64,000 nt of DNA from Stenotrophomonas sp. MYb238 (GTDB taxonomy: Bacteria > Pseudomonadota > Gammaproteobacteria > Xanthomonadales > Xanthomonadaceae), in NCBI RefSeq assembly GCF_009496535.1, contig NZ_WIDL01000002.1, positions 111,967 to 175,966 on the forward strand. Reading direction: 5' to 3'. The notes beneath the pieces were generated by a model. The model was not told the origin of the DNA and made no database searches. It saw only the letters and a program-made list of their open reading frames with translations. This document shows positions 8,813-17,221 of this stretch, in pieces. Made by a program: the position numbers and the translations under genes. Within the stretch, counting starts at the first letter, position 1. The number at the start of each line of letters is the position of its first letter.

Positions 8813-10369
8813 ATGAAGACCGCACATACCCGACCCGTATGGGACGACGTCACCGCCGCCACCGCCGACTGGTGGCAGGACCCGGTCGCGGACGCGGAAG
8901 TGATCGTAGTCGGCGCCGGTATAGCCGGGTTGAGCGTCGCGCTGGAACTGGCCCGCGCCGGAAAGCAGGTGCAGGTGGTGGAGCGCCAGGGCATCGGCGC
9001 CGGCGAAACCCTGCGCACCAGCGCGCACCTGGCCTCGGCGCTGGACGACCGCTTCCAGACGCTGGCGCGCTATCACGGCGAGGCCGGCGCGCGGCTGGCC
9101 GCGGCCAGCCACGCCGCGGCGATCGACTGGATGGCCGCGGTCGTGGCGCGCGCGGGGACCGACTGCGGTTTCCGGCGCGTCCCGGGCTATCTGTTCTCCT
9201 GCACCCGGGACGTCGAGGACCTGCGCCGCGAATGCCGGGCGGCCGGGGCGGCGGGGCTGGCGGTCGAGCTGCAGGCGGAGGGCATCGCGGCGGCGCCCGC
9301 GCTCGGTCCGGTGTTGCGTTTCGACGACCAAGCGCGTGTGGACATCGGCCCGTACCTGCTGGCGCTGGCGCGGCAGGCGCGCGAGGCCGGGGTGCGCTTC
9401 GCGCGCGGCGACGTTACCGCGATCGAAGGCAGCGGGCGGCCGCGCGTGGAGTGCCGCGACGGTCGCGGGCTGCACGCCGACGCGGTGGTGGCGGCGACCA
9501 ACGTGCCGGCGCACGAGACCGGCGCGACCTGGCTCAAGCAGGCCGCCTACCGCACCTACGTGGTGGCCGGGCGCGCGCCGGCGCACAGCATTCCCGACGC
9601 CCTGTACTGGGACGACGGCGATCCCTACCACTACGTGCGGCTGCGCATGCCGCCGGGCATGGATGCGGACGAGGTGGAGGTGATCGTCGGCGGCGGCGAC
9701 CACAAGACCGGGCAGGACGACGACCCCGGCGTCTATGCGCGCCTGCAGGAATGGGCCGACGCGCGGTTCCCGTCGATCACGCGCTACACCCACGCCTGGT
9801 CCGGACAGGTCCTGGAGCCGGACGACGGCCTGGCGTTCATCGGCGCCGATCCGGACAACGAGAACGTCTATCTGGTGAGCGGCGACTCCGGCAACGGGCT
9901 CACCCACGGCACGCTGGCCGCGCTGCTGCTGACCGATCTGGTGCTGGGCCGCGACAATCCGTGGGCGGCGCTGTACGCGCCGGGCCGGCACCGCCTGCTG
10001 AGCGCTGGCAACTGGCTGCGCGAGAACGCCAACACCGCCCTGCAGTACCGCGACTGGCTCGCTTCGGTACCGGCCGACGCGCTGGCCGGGCTGGCGCGCG
10101 GCAGCGGCCGGGTGGTCCGCTGCGGCGTGCACCAGGTGGCCGTATACCGTTCCGGCGACGGCATGCTGCACGCCCACAACGCCCGCTGCACCCACATGGG
10201 CTGCGTGGTGCGCTGGAGCAGCGAGGAGAAATCCTGGGATTGCCCGTGCCATGGCTCGCGCTTCAAGGCGACCAGCGGCGCCATCCTCAACGGCCCGGCG
10301 AGCGAACCGCTGGCGCCGTTCGACCTGCCCCAGCAGGAGGTCGTGCGCGATGCCGGCCCAGACCAATGA
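8813..10369 (+). CDS. FAD-dependent oxidoreductase with C-terminal Rieske domain
   Basis: A 518-residue protein. The N-terminal DAO-type FAD domain has the dinucleotide fold VIVVGAGIAGLSVALELARAG near residues 30-50 and the late FAD motif YLVSGDSGNGLTHG. The last 100 residues form a Rieske [2Fe-2S] domain with ligands in CTHMGC and CPCHGSRF. Such fusions should pass electrons between flavin and the cluster; the substrate is unknown. The ATG at 8813 has only a weak GGGGTG upstream. The stop overlaps the next gene by four bases, so the membrane protein that follows is probably a functional partner. Confidence 0.88.
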   Translation: MKTAHTRPVWDDVTAATADWWQDPVADAEVIVVGAGIAGLSVALELARAGKQVQVVERQGIGAGETLRTSAHLASALDDRFQTLARYHGEAGARLAAASHAAAIDWMAAVVARAGTDCGFRRVPGYLFSCTRDVEDLRRECRAAGAAGLAVELQAEGIAAAPALGPVLRFDDQARVDIGPYLLALARQAREAGVRFARGDVTAIEGSGRPRVECRDGRGLHADAVVAATNVPAHETGATWLKQAAYRTYVVAGRAPAHSIPDALYWDDGDPYHYVRLRMPPGMDADEVEVIVGGGDHKTGQDDDPGVYARLQEWADARFPSITRYTHAWSGQVLEPDDGLAFIGADPDNENVYLVSGDSGNGLTHGTLAALLLTDLVLGRDNPWAALYAPGRHRLLSAGNWLRENANTALQYRDWLASVPADALAGLARGSGRVVRCGVHQVAVYRSGDGMLHAHNARCTHMGCVVRWSSEEKSWDCPCHGSRFKATSGAILNGPASEPLAPFDLPQQEVVRDAGPDQ

Positions 10370-10890
10370 GCGGCGCAGGGTGGGCCTACGCCGGCTACCT
10401 GCTGTGGCTGCTGGCCGGGTGGGCCGATTTCCGCTGCCATCGCCGCAGCGACCTGCCGCACACCTCCGGCCTTGCCGAATCGCTGCTGCACGTGCTGCAG
10501 ATGGGCCTGATGGGAACGCTGGTACTGGCGTGGCTGGCCGCGCGCCCGGGGTTGCCGCTGCTCGCGCTGTCGGCGCTGCTGGTCCTTGCGCATGCGGTGG
10601 CCGGCTACATGGATACCCGTACCGCTTGGGGTCGGCGCCCGGTCACGCCGCTGGAGCAGCACATCCACAGCGTGCTGGACGCCGCGCCGTGGATCGCGCT
10701 GGGCGTCGCGGCGTTTGGCCAAGGGCCGGCGGCGCTGGCGCGCGGCTGGAGGTGGGAGTGGCGTGCGCCAGCGCCGCCGGCATCGGCTTGGATCGCGGTG
10801 CTGCTGCCGGCACTGCTGCTGTGCATGCTGCCGCTGCTGGCCGAACTTACCGCAGCCTGGCGTGCCCGCGCCCGGCGCGGCGGCGGCTGA
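10366..10890 (+). CDS. integral membrane protein coupled to the FAD/Rieske gene
   Basis: A 174-residue protein with about four hydrophobic segments (YLLWLLAGWADF, LMGTLVLAWLA, LLALSALLVLAHAVAGY, and a C-terminal WIAVLLPALLLCML). Several conserved-looking His and acidic residues lie in the loops (HRRSDLPHTSG, DTRTAWGRR, EQHIHSVLD), which could bind metal or haem, but no family is recognised. The ATGA overlap with the preceding oxidoreductase implies coupled translation. A membrane electron acceptor or anchor role is inference. Confidence 0.75.
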   Translation: MSGAGWAYAGYLLWLLAGWADFRCHRRSDLPHTSGLAESLLHVLQMGLMGTLVLAWLAARPGLPLLALSALLVLAHAVAGYMDTRTAWGRRPVTPLEQHIHSVLDAAPWIALGVAAFGQGPAALARGWRWEWRAPAPPASAWIAVLLPALLLCMLPLLAELTAAWRARARRGGG

Positions 10891-11063
10891 CGCGGCCGGC
10901 GATCACGGCAGTGGTGGCGTTCGCTCCTGCGGAAGAACGCACGCGTCACGTCGCCGCAGGGCGGCGATGGCGCCTGGATACACCGCGGCCATCGTTCCGC
11001 CGTGGCCGGGCATCGGCCGCGGCCTGTCATGCACCGATACATCACGCAGAGAGCGAGGACACC

Positions 11064-11345
11064 ATGAGCAGAACAGCCCCCCGCATCCACGTCGAGCAGG
11101 CGGACATCGAGCGCCTCAAGGCGCTGCAGCTGGCGCTCGATGCCGAGTTGATGGTCGAACTGCACATGCGCGGCGGCACGACCCTGGTCGGCACCCTGGT
11201 GGACCGGCCCACCGTCCAGCAGTTCCGCGACGCGCAGGGCAACGAAGGCACCAACGGCCAGGTGCGGATCGACCTGGGCGGCGGCGACATCCGCGACCTG
11301 TGGCTGGACGAGGTCGAGCGTTTCACGCGGCTGGGTTCGAGCTAG
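11064..11345 (+). CDS. DUF3247 family protein
   Basis: A 93-residue protein (IERLKALQLALDAE ... GTLVDRPTVQQF ... DLWLDEVERF). DUF3247 is, as far as I recall, largely restricted to Xanthomonadaceae and has an Sm-like beta fold. The sequence agrees, with alternating short strands around MVELHMRGGTTLVGTL. GCGAGGAC precedes the ATG. It is convergent with the BON/DUF4142 operon. No molecular function is known. Confidence 0.8.
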   Translation: MSRTAPRIHVEQADIERLKALQLALDAELMVELHMRGGTTLVGTLVDRPTVQQFRDAQGNEGTNGQVRIDLGGGDIRDLWLDEVERFTRLGSS

Positions 11346-11352
11346 GCGCCGC

Positions 11353-11526
11353 TCAGTCCCTGCGCCGCGGCGCCGGCGGGCGCTCGTAGTCTTCCGGGTG
11401 GGCGGTATGTTCGGCCTCGGGCATGTCCGGCCGCTTCCACTGCGCCTTGTCGTTGCGCAGCTTGTCCGGCGTATGCGCCTTGTCCTGGTCGCTGGCCTTG
11501 CCGGGATTGAGGGGAAGTTTGTTCAT
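11353..11526 (-). CDS. small hydrophilic protein, last gene of the BON/DUF4142 operon
   Basis: A 57-residue, strongly charged protein (NKLPLNPGKASDQDKAH ... HPEDYERPPAP) with no known domain. GGTGA stands seven bases before the ATG at 11526. A GTG at 11535 overlaps the stop of the DUF4142 gene (GTGA) and is an equally possible, coupled start. It ends seven bases from the convergent DUF3247 gene. Confidence 0.6.
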   Translation of the reverse strand: MNKLPLNPGKASDQDKAHTPDKLRNDKAQWKRPDMPEAEHTAHPEDYERPPAPRRRD

Positions 11527-11531
11527 GGCAT

Positions 11532-12164
11532 TCACCGTTGTTGGGAGGCGTCCTGCGCCGGCGGCGGTTCCGAGGCCGGCAGCGCGCGCGCCTGTTCCAG
11601 GTGCTGGGCCACGCGGGTCCGCGTCTGCTGCAGGTGCGCCTGCACGTCAGGACGGTTTGCGGCAGGGATGAGGGTATGGTCCAGCGTCGCCAGCGCCTCG
11701 GCATGGCCGGAGACCATGGCCTGCACGTAGGCGCGGCGGTAGGCTTCGCCGCTCTTGCCGGCGAGCTGGCGCAGGACGGTATCGCCCTTGTCCCGCTGCG
11801 CCCGGGCATTGGTGCTGTCCGGGGTGGGGCGCAGGGCATCGGTCTGCTGCCTGTTGCTGCCGTGTTCGTCGATCATCCGCCGGGCGTAGTCGGCGACGGG
11901 CCCCTGCACGCCCTTTTCCAGGGCCTGCCGCCCCATGGCGATCTCGTGGTCGTTGATGGCATTCAGTACCGCCAGCGCGTCGCCATCGCCATCGTTGCCG
12001 GCATCGGTGCGCGGGACCGCGCCGGGCGCTCCTTCGCCGGGCGTGGCCGCATCGGCCGCGGGGGCGGCGGTCCCGCGCGACGGCATGGGTTCGTCGTTGC
12101 GGCACGCGGCCAGCAGGACGACGCCTGCCAGCAGGAGCGGCTTGGCCATGTCGAAGGCGTTCAT
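11532..12164 (-). CDS. DUF4142 family lipoprotein
   Basis: A 210-residue exported protein. The signal sequence ends in a lipobox (LLAAC near residue 21), followed by an Ala/Pro/Gly linker. The DUF4142 helical domain runs from about residue 70 (INDHEIAMGRQALEKG ... DYARRMIDEHG ... MVSGHAEALATLD). DUF4142 is a ferritin-like helical-bundle family of the periplasm whose activity is unclear. The ATG overlaps the stop of the upstream BON gene (ATGA), so the two are co-translated. Envelope stress protection is inferred from the neighbours. Confidence 0.85.
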   Translation of the reverse strand: MNAFDMAKPLLLAGVVLLAACRNDEPMPSRGTAAPAADAATPGEGAPGAVPRTDAGNDGDGDALAVLNAINDHEIAMGRQALEKGVQGPVADYARRMIDEHGSNRQQTDALRPTPDSTNARAQRDKGDTVLRQLAGKSGEAYRRAYVQAMVSGHAEALATLDHTLIPAANRPDVQAHLQQTRTRVAQHLEQARALPASEPPPAQDASQQR

Positions 12165-13036
12165 GGGCGGACTCCGGGCAGGGGCGCATCGCCGGCGTCG
12201 TCCGCGGCGGCGACGGTGATCTCGTTGCGGATGTCCTTCACGCCGCTGCAGGAATCGGCGATGTCCTCGGCCAGGTGGCGCATCCAGCGCGAGGCGACGG
12301 TGCCGCTCAGGGTGGCCACGCCGTCGGCGACCTGCACGCTGATGTCGCTGGCATCGAGCATGTCGTTGTCGGTGAGGCGCTCGTTGAGATCCTCGGTGAT
12401 GCGTTCGTCCGACCGCGCGTAGTTGCGCGGTCCGCGGCCCCGGTACGGGCCGCGGCGGGCGTCCGGCGCGCGGCCGTCGTCGCGGTCCTGCGACCATCGC
12501 TGCTGCCGGCCGTCTTCTCCCGGGAAATCGCGGTCGTACCCGCCGCGCCCTGCATGGGGCGACGGCCCGCCACGATCCGCTTCGCTGTACAGGGAGTTTC
12601 CCTGCCAGCCAGGGTGGCGGTACTCGCCGCCGTGCGCGTGCCTGCCGTAGTCGCGCAGGGCGCGTTCCTCCTCGTCGGCATGGCCGCGTTCGCCCCAGCG
12701 GCTTTCGCCACCGCGGGGCCCGGCATAGTCCGCCTCGCCGGCGCCGAACAGGGCACTGTCGCCGCGCGCCATGCCGCGCCAGAAACCGCCGGCCGTGCCG
12801 CGCTCCTGGTCCTGGTCGCGGCGCCAGTCGGTGGCGCGTTCGTCCCGCCCGCGCTCGTGCGGCCCGGCGCCCTGCGCGCCGCTCCAGCCGCGCGGCGTTG
12901 CGGCCACGTCCCGGTAGCGGCGTTCGTCGTTGCCGTACGCCGCGCTGCCGGCCGGGTGATGCGGTCGGTCCTCGCCGTATTCCCTGCCGAAGGAACGGCT
13001 GCCTTCGTTCCGTTCCTGCCAGTCGTTGCGGTTCAT
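12161..13036 (-). CDS. BON-domain protein with long low-complexity N-terminus
   Basis: A 291-residue protein. The first 200 residues are a low-complexity Arg/Gly/Asp/Tyr-rich region (GREYGEDRPHH, RGGYDRDFPGED) that looks disordered. A single BON domain follows (ITEDLNERLTDND, VADGVATLSGTV, CSGVKDIRNEITV). No signal peptide is evident. GGAGAA lies six bases upstream of the ATG at 13036; the frame is open further upstream but is not protein-like. It is the first gene of a three-gene operon and has a good sigma54-type promoter about 80 bases upstream. Confidence 0.8.
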   Translation of the reverse strand: MNRNDWQERNEGSRSFGREYGEDRPHHPAGSAAYGNDERRYRDVAATPRGWSGAQGAGPHERGRDERATDWRRDQDQERGTAGGFWRGMARGDSALFGAGEADYAGPRGGESRWGERGHADEEERALRDYGRHAHGGEYRHPGWQGNSLYSEADRGGPSPHAGRGGYDRDFPGEDGRQQRWSQDRDDGRAPDARRGPYRGRGPRNYARSDERITEDLNERLTDNDMLDASDISVQVADGVATLSGTVASRWMRHLAEDIADSCSGVKDIRNEITVAAADDAGDAPLPGVRP

Positions 13037-13110
13037 CTCGTTCTCCTGCATGCCGGTGGGGGCGTGGTGCTCCGCCTTTCGCGATGGAAGGGCGGATACG
13101 CGGTGGAATC

Positions 13111-13125
13111 GCAAGTCCCATGCCA
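13111..13125 (-). promoter_or_regulatory. sigma54 (RpoN) -24/-12 promoter of the BON/DUF4142 operon
   Basis: On the minus strand the bases read TGGCATG-GGAC-TTGC. This matches the RpoN consensus TGGCACG-N4-TTGC at 10 of 11 fixed positions, including the essential GG and GC with the correct 10-base gap. Transcription would start near 13,099, leaving about a 63-base leader. The neighbouring gene at 13441-14751 encodes an NtrC-type activator able to open such promoters. Confidence 0.65.
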
Positions 13126-13268
13126 GCGGTGGAAGGCAGGAAAGACGCGGCTCCGGCGGACCGGCGTGGTCGCGGTTACCTGCATCTTGTGCACGGGGAT
13201 GAAGATTCTGCAGGGCACGGCATGCCTTGCGCGGCCGCCGGTGAGGTTCGAAACCGCGCGTGGCCCAG

Positions 13269-13448
13269 TCACCGCGGTTCCGTCGCCGCGACCGCCTTCG
13301 CGCAGCGCTGGGCGGCCAGTTCGATCCTGCGCAGCATATCGCGGGTTTCCGCCGAAGCATCGCGCTCGAGCTGGCGTTTCAACAGCGACAGTCCCAGCGC
13401 CACCACGTTCAGGTCGTTGCGCAGGCGGTGCAGCACGCGCTCATCCAT
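13269..13448 (-). CDS. 59-residue histidine-kinase DHp-like peptide
   Basis: A small helical protein that begins eight bases before the end of the sigma54 regulator gene, so it is probably translationally coupled. LHRLRNDLNVVALGLSLL resembles the first helix of histidine-kinase dimerisation/phosphoacceptor domains (H-x-L-R-N-x-L), with a second helix in RDMLRRIELAAQRCAKAV. There is no ATPase domain. It could be a stand-alone phosphotransfer or dimerisation partner for the receiver domain encoded upstream. Coding potential is good, but the functional reading is inference. Confidence 0.6.
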   Translation of the reverse strand: MDERVLHRLRNDLNVVALGLSLLKRQLERDASAETRDMLRRIELAAQRCAKAVAATEPR

Positions 13449-14751
13449 GGCGCCGGGTCCGCGCCAGGTGGTTGTGGATGGTGCGCACGCTGACTCCGAG
13501 GCTGCGCGCGGTGGCGGTCTTGTCGCCGTTGTGGAAGGCCAGCGTGCGCCGGAGCATCTCCTCCTCGATGTCCTGCAGCGGCGTACCCACGCGGAACTGC
13601 ACCACGTCGCCGCTGTCGGCCTGGCGCCGGTCCAGCACCAGCGGATTGATGTCGACCATCGGCCCGCCGGCGTCGAGATAGGCACGCTCGGTGGCCGCGA
13701 TCAGCTCGCGCACGTTGCCCGGCCAGGAATGCCGCAGCAGCCGCGCGGTGCCGGCCGGGTCCAGCCGTTTCGGCGGGCCGCCGTACTTGTCGTTCAATGC
13801 CGCGACGAAGCGGTTGGCCAGCAGCCGTACGTCGTCGCCGCGCGCGCGCAGCGGCGGCAGTTCGAGGAGGTAGTGGCCCAGGCGGTAGAACAGGTCCTGG
13901 CGCAGCATGCCTTCCTCGGGCAGGCGGTTGGTGGCCGCCACGATGCGCACATCGACGGGGATTTCGCAGGTTCCGCCGACACGCACGACGGTGCCGGTCT
14001 CCATTGCCCGCAGCAGGTACACCTGCAGCGCCGGGGGCATCTCGCCGATCTCGTCCAGGAACAGGGTGCCGCCATCGGCCTGTTCCAGGAAACCGGCATG
14101 CCGGTTGGCCGCGCCGGTGAAGGCGCCGCGCTCGTGGCCGAACAGCTGGCTGGCCAGCAGTTCGGCAGGCACGGCGCCGCAGTTCACGCACACCAGTCGT
14201 CCCTGCCGCCCGCTGTGCGCGTGCACGGCACGCGCCACCAGTTCCTTGCCCGTGCCGGTCTCGCCCAGCACCAGCACGTTCAGGTCGGTGGGCGCCACGC
14301 GCAGGATGTCCTGCTTGACGCGGCGCATGGCCGCGCTTTCGCCGACGAGGTCGTGGTCGAGCCGTTCCTGTCCATGGGCGCGGCAGCCGAGGTCTTCCTG
14401 CACGCGGCGGAACAGCTGCTCCAGCGCGTCGGCGCCCACCGGCTTGCCGAGGAATTCGGTGGCCGGCGTCGCCACCGCGCGGCGGATCTGCTCGGTGTCG
14501 CGGGTGCCGGACACGAAGACGATCTGGCCATGCCGGTCCGAGGGGATGCGATCCAGGAGGTCAAGGCCCGTGCCGTCGGGGAGCGCCATGTCCAGAATGG
14601 TCAGGTCGACCTCGTTGCTGGACAGCCAGCGCGTGGCGTCGCACACCGTGTGGAACTGGTGCGTGAGGAAGCCTTGGCGCCTGGCGACCCTCGTCAGGAA
14701 CACGGAAAAATCGGGATCGTCGTCGACGATGGCCAGGGTGGGAGCGGACAC
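13441..14751 (-). CDS. sigma54-dependent response regulator (NtrC family)
   Basis: A 436-residue transcriptional activator. The receiver domain (residues 1-120) has its phosphoacceptor at about Asp54 in TILDMALPDG and a Lys in FLGKPV. The AAA+ domain carries Walker A GETGTGKE, the sigma54-contacting loop GAFTGA and Walker B LFLDEIGEM. The C-terminus is a Fis-type helix-turn-helix (ATARSLGVSVRTIHNHL). The GTG start has AAGGAGA upstream. It is divergent from the receiver/HWE-kinase pair at 15.1 kb and followed by the DHp-like peptide. Likely targets are the two sigma54-type promoters nearby (13,111 and 17,172). Confidence 0.93.
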   Translation of the reverse strand: MSAPTLAIVDDDPDFSVFLTRVARRQGFLTHQFHTVCDATRWLSSNEVDLTILDMALPDGTGLDLLDRIPSDRHGQIVFVSGTRDTEQIRRAVATPATEFLGKPVGADALEQLFRRVQEDLGCRAHGQERLDHDLVGESAAMRRVKQDILRVAPTDLNVLVLGETGTGKELVARAVHAHSGRQGRLVCVNCGAVPAELLASQLFGHERGAFTGAANRHAGFLEQADGGTLFLDEIGEMPPALQVYLLRAMETGTVVRVGGTCEIPVDVRIVAATNRLPEEGMLRQDLFYRLGHYLLELPPLRARGDDVRLLANRFVAALNDKYGGPPKRLDPAGTARLLRHSWPGNVRELIAATERAYLDAGGPMVDINPLVLDRRQADSGDVVQFRVGTPLQDIEEEMLRRTLAFHNGDKTATARSLGVSVRTIHNHLARTRRHG

Positions 14752-15099
14752 TCGCGTCTCCTTCGTTGCACGAAAACGACGCTAGGCGCGCAGGCGTTAT
14801 TCCCCTGTCAGCGACGCGCGCCCGCCTTTGATCGACGCAACACACCCGCGCGCCGGCGCATGCATCTCCGCGTGCATCGCATGGACTGCAACGCGGCGCA
14901 CACGCACGGACGTACACGCGGCGCGCATCGGAGGAACGGCTTGGCGAAACGTTTCCATGTCGTGCGCGGGCTGGAGAAATGCCGGGCGCGGCGACGCGCA
15001 TGGGCAGGCACGCGGCACCCACGCCGCCATGACCTGCGCTCACGTGCTGCAAACATTCCCGTATCCATATTCAGCCACCCGGCCGAGAGATGAACGACG
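14752..15099. other. divergent regulatory region, no gene assigned
   Basis: 348 bases between the NtrC-type regulator (minus) and the receiver gene (plus). It should contain the promoters of both units. I see no clear -35/-10 pair, no sigma54 element and no strong operator palindrome. Confidence 0.5.
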
Positions 15100-15474
15100 A
15101 TGAATGCCAGCCTTGCCGGACGCCGGATCCTCGTGGTCGAGGACGAGTACATGCTCGCCGAATGCCTGCACGATCTGCTGCAGGGCGACGGCGCCGAGGT
15201 CCTGGGTCCGGCCAGCAGCGTCGAGGACGCCAACGCCCTGCTGGACCGGTATCCGATGCCGGATGCGGCGGTGCTGGACATCAACCTGGGCCGGCAGAGC
15301 GTCTATCCGGTGGCAGACCGCCTGAGCGGGCAGGGGGTGCCTTTCCTGTTCACCACCGGCTACGACCACGGGCTGATTCCCGAGCGCTATTCCGATCGCC
15401 TGCAGTGCGTCAAACCGTTCGGCGTGGAAGACGTCAGGGTGCTGCTGCTGGAGCTGCTGCATGCCGATCCCTAG
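15100..15474 (+). CDS. receiver-only response regulator (FAT-GUY-like)
   Basis: A 124-residue CheY-like protein with no output domain. It has an acidic pocket VVEDEY, phosphoacceptor about Asp60 in AAVLDINLG and the late Lys in CVKPFG. The segment PFLFTTGY resembles the PFxFATGY signature of single-domain receivers that pair with HWE/HisKA_2 kinases. It overlaps the next gene, which encodes such a kinase, by 14 bases. A role as phosphate acceptor or sink for that kinase is the natural inference. Confidence 0.9.
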   Translation: MNASLAGRRILVVEDEYMLAECLHDLLQGDGAEVLGPASSVEDANALLDRYPMPDAAVLDINLGRQSVYPVADRLSGQGVPFLFTTGYDHGLIPERYSDRLQCVKPFGVEDVRVLLLELLHADP

Positions 15475-16846
15475 TGAAGCGGACGATGCGCGGAAAGGGG
15501 AGCGGCATCTCATCGCGTCCGCGCACCTGGCCGGCTGGGTCTGGCATGTGGGCAGCGACGCGATCACCTGGGCCGATTCAGGCTTCGAGATGGACGGCTA
15601 CCGGCCCGGCATGGTCGCCCCGGACATGCGTGGCCTGCTGTCGCGCGTGCACGAACAGGACCGCGACCGCCTGCACGATCTGCTGGCGCGCGCGGGCGAG
15701 GGGCGCGTGGACTCGGCCTGCCGCTTCCGCTACTGGCTGCCGGACGGACAGCAGCGCCACCTGCTGCTCAAGCCCCTGTTCCGGCTGCGCGAGGCCGATG
15801 ATCCCGGGCGGGTGGTCGGGACCCTGCATGACGTCACCGACCCCGTCGATGTCGACAAAGCGCTGCATGAAAGCATGGCGCAGTTCGGCGAAGCGGCTTC
15901 CGACGTGCTGTGGGTCCGCGACGCGCGCAGCATGCGCCTGGAATACCTGAGCCCGGCGTTCGATCGCCTCTATGGCTGCGACCGTGGAATGATGCTGGCG
16001 AATCCGACGCTGGACAGCTGGACCAGCCGGATCCTGCGCGAGGACAGGCGCCGCGTGCACGAGGCGCTGGCCCGGGTCCGGGCGGGCGAACGCATCGTGG
16101 TCGAGTACCGCATCGGCCGCGACGACGGCGCCATCCGCTGGATGCGCGACACCGCGTTTCCGCTGCTCGACCGCGAGGGGCGGGTGGTACGCATCGGCGG
16201 CATCGGCCACGATGCCACCGAGGAGAAGGAGGCGTCCGGTCGCGCCCAGGTGCTCATCGCCGAACTGCAGCACCGCACCCGCAACCTGATGGCGGTGATG
16301 CGCGCGGTGGCCGAGCGTACGCTCGACGAATGCCAGACGCTGGGCGAGTTCCGCGACGCGTATTGCAGCCGCATCAGCGCCATCTCGCGCACCCACGCCC
16401 TGCTGTCGAGCCTGGACGAAGGCAGCATGGTCACCTTCGACCGGCTCCTGTTCGAGGAACTGGAAGCGCATGGCGCCGACCGCGCCCGGGTGGTGCTGGA
16501 CGGGCCCGGCGACATCGCTCTGGAGTCGGCGTCCCTGCAGGCCCTCGCCCTGGCGCTGCACGAACTGATGACCAACGCCACCAAGTACGGCGCGCTCTCG
16601 GCGGCGTCGGGACGGCTGGAAGTGCGCTGGCGCCGGCGCCGGCGCGAGGATGGCACGCCGGTGCTGCGCATGGAATGGAACGAGGTATCGCACGGCACCG
16701 CGCCGCCGGACCCCGGACGCGAGGGCGGCTACGGGCGCGAACTGATCGAACGCGCCCTGCCATACCAGCTCAAGGCGCGCACTTCCTACCGGCTGACCGG
16801 TCACGGCGTGGAGTGCGTGGTCGAGGTTCCGCTGCGCGCTGGCTGA
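15461..16846 (+). CDS. PAS-domain HWE-family sensor histidine kinase
   Basis: A 461-residue kinase without membrane segments, hence cytosolic. There are two PAS-like regions (residues 20-130 and 145-255, the second with the PAC-type end IGGIGHDATEEKE). The HWE kinase core follows, with phosphoacceptor His271 in ELQHRTRNLM, an N-box in ALHELMTNATKYG and the family's W-x-E in RMEWNEV. The signal is unknown. It forms a pair with the receiver at 15,100. HWE kinases commonly head general-stress or light/redox pathways in proteobacteria; here the neighbours suggest stress. Confidence 0.92.
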   Translation: MPIPSEADDARKGERHLIASAHLAGWVWHVGSDAITWADSGFEMDGYRPGMVAPDMRGLLSRVHEQDRDRLHDLLARAGEGRVDSACRFRYWLPDGQQRHLLLKPLFRLREADDPGRVVGTLHDVTDPVDVDKALHESMAQFGEAASDVLWVRDARSMRLEYLSPAFDRLYGCDRGMMLANPTLDSWTSRILREDRRRVHEALARVRAGERIVVEYRIGRDDGAIRWMRDTAFPLLDREGRVVRIGGIGHDATEEKEASGRAQVLIAELQHRTRNLMAVMRAVAERTLDECQTLGEFRDAYCSRISAISRTHALLSSLDEGSMVTFDRLLFEELEAHGADRARVVLDGPGDIALESASLQALALALHELMTNATKYGALSAASGRLEVRWRRRRREDGTPVLRMEWNEVSHGTAPPDPGREGGYGRELIERALPYQLKARTSYRLTGHGVECVVEVPLRAG

Positions 16847-17171
16847 ATACTACAGGCTGCCGCTTCCGGCCTGATCCAATACCGCAGGGCATGCGAGCCG
16901 ATGCGTTGGCGTGCCGTGTCGCCGACGGCGAAGGCCTCCGGCATCGCGTCGCGCTTCGTGCGACCAACGCTGTGCGGGCATGGCCTTGTGTTGATCGCCG
17001 GCAATCGAACGCAACGCGCATGTAGCCATCGGTGCCAGCGCGCGCGACCGCATCGCCTGTCGTATCCAACCCCGGAAATATTTTCACCGGTGCGCATTTG
17101 CTTCGCGCCTGCCGATGCGCGCGGAAGCCGCGCGATGCCTTGAAACGCCGTGTCTGCGTGTTTTCCGCGAT

Positions 17172-17186
17172 TGGCATGGTGTGTGC
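17172..17186 (+). promoter_or_regulatory. candidate sigma54 promoter of the hemerythrin gene
   Basis: TGGCATG-GTGT-GTGC matches the RpoN -24/-12 pattern with the invariant GG and GC at the right distance and two substitutions at other positions. It would start transcription near 17,198, 24 bases before the ATG. The rest of the 375-base gap (16847-17221) shows no other gene or clear regulatory element. Confidence 0.4.
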
Positions 17187-17221
17187 TGCCTCTCCTGGTA
17201 CCGCACACGGAGTCCCAGGAA

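Noticed and set aside
14941-15093. TTG-initiated 50-codon frame with GGAGGA upstream, ending at the receiver gene
   Set aside because: Good Shine-Dalgarno-like bases but a rare start codon and an Arg/His-rich product without protein-like pattern; kept as intergenic.
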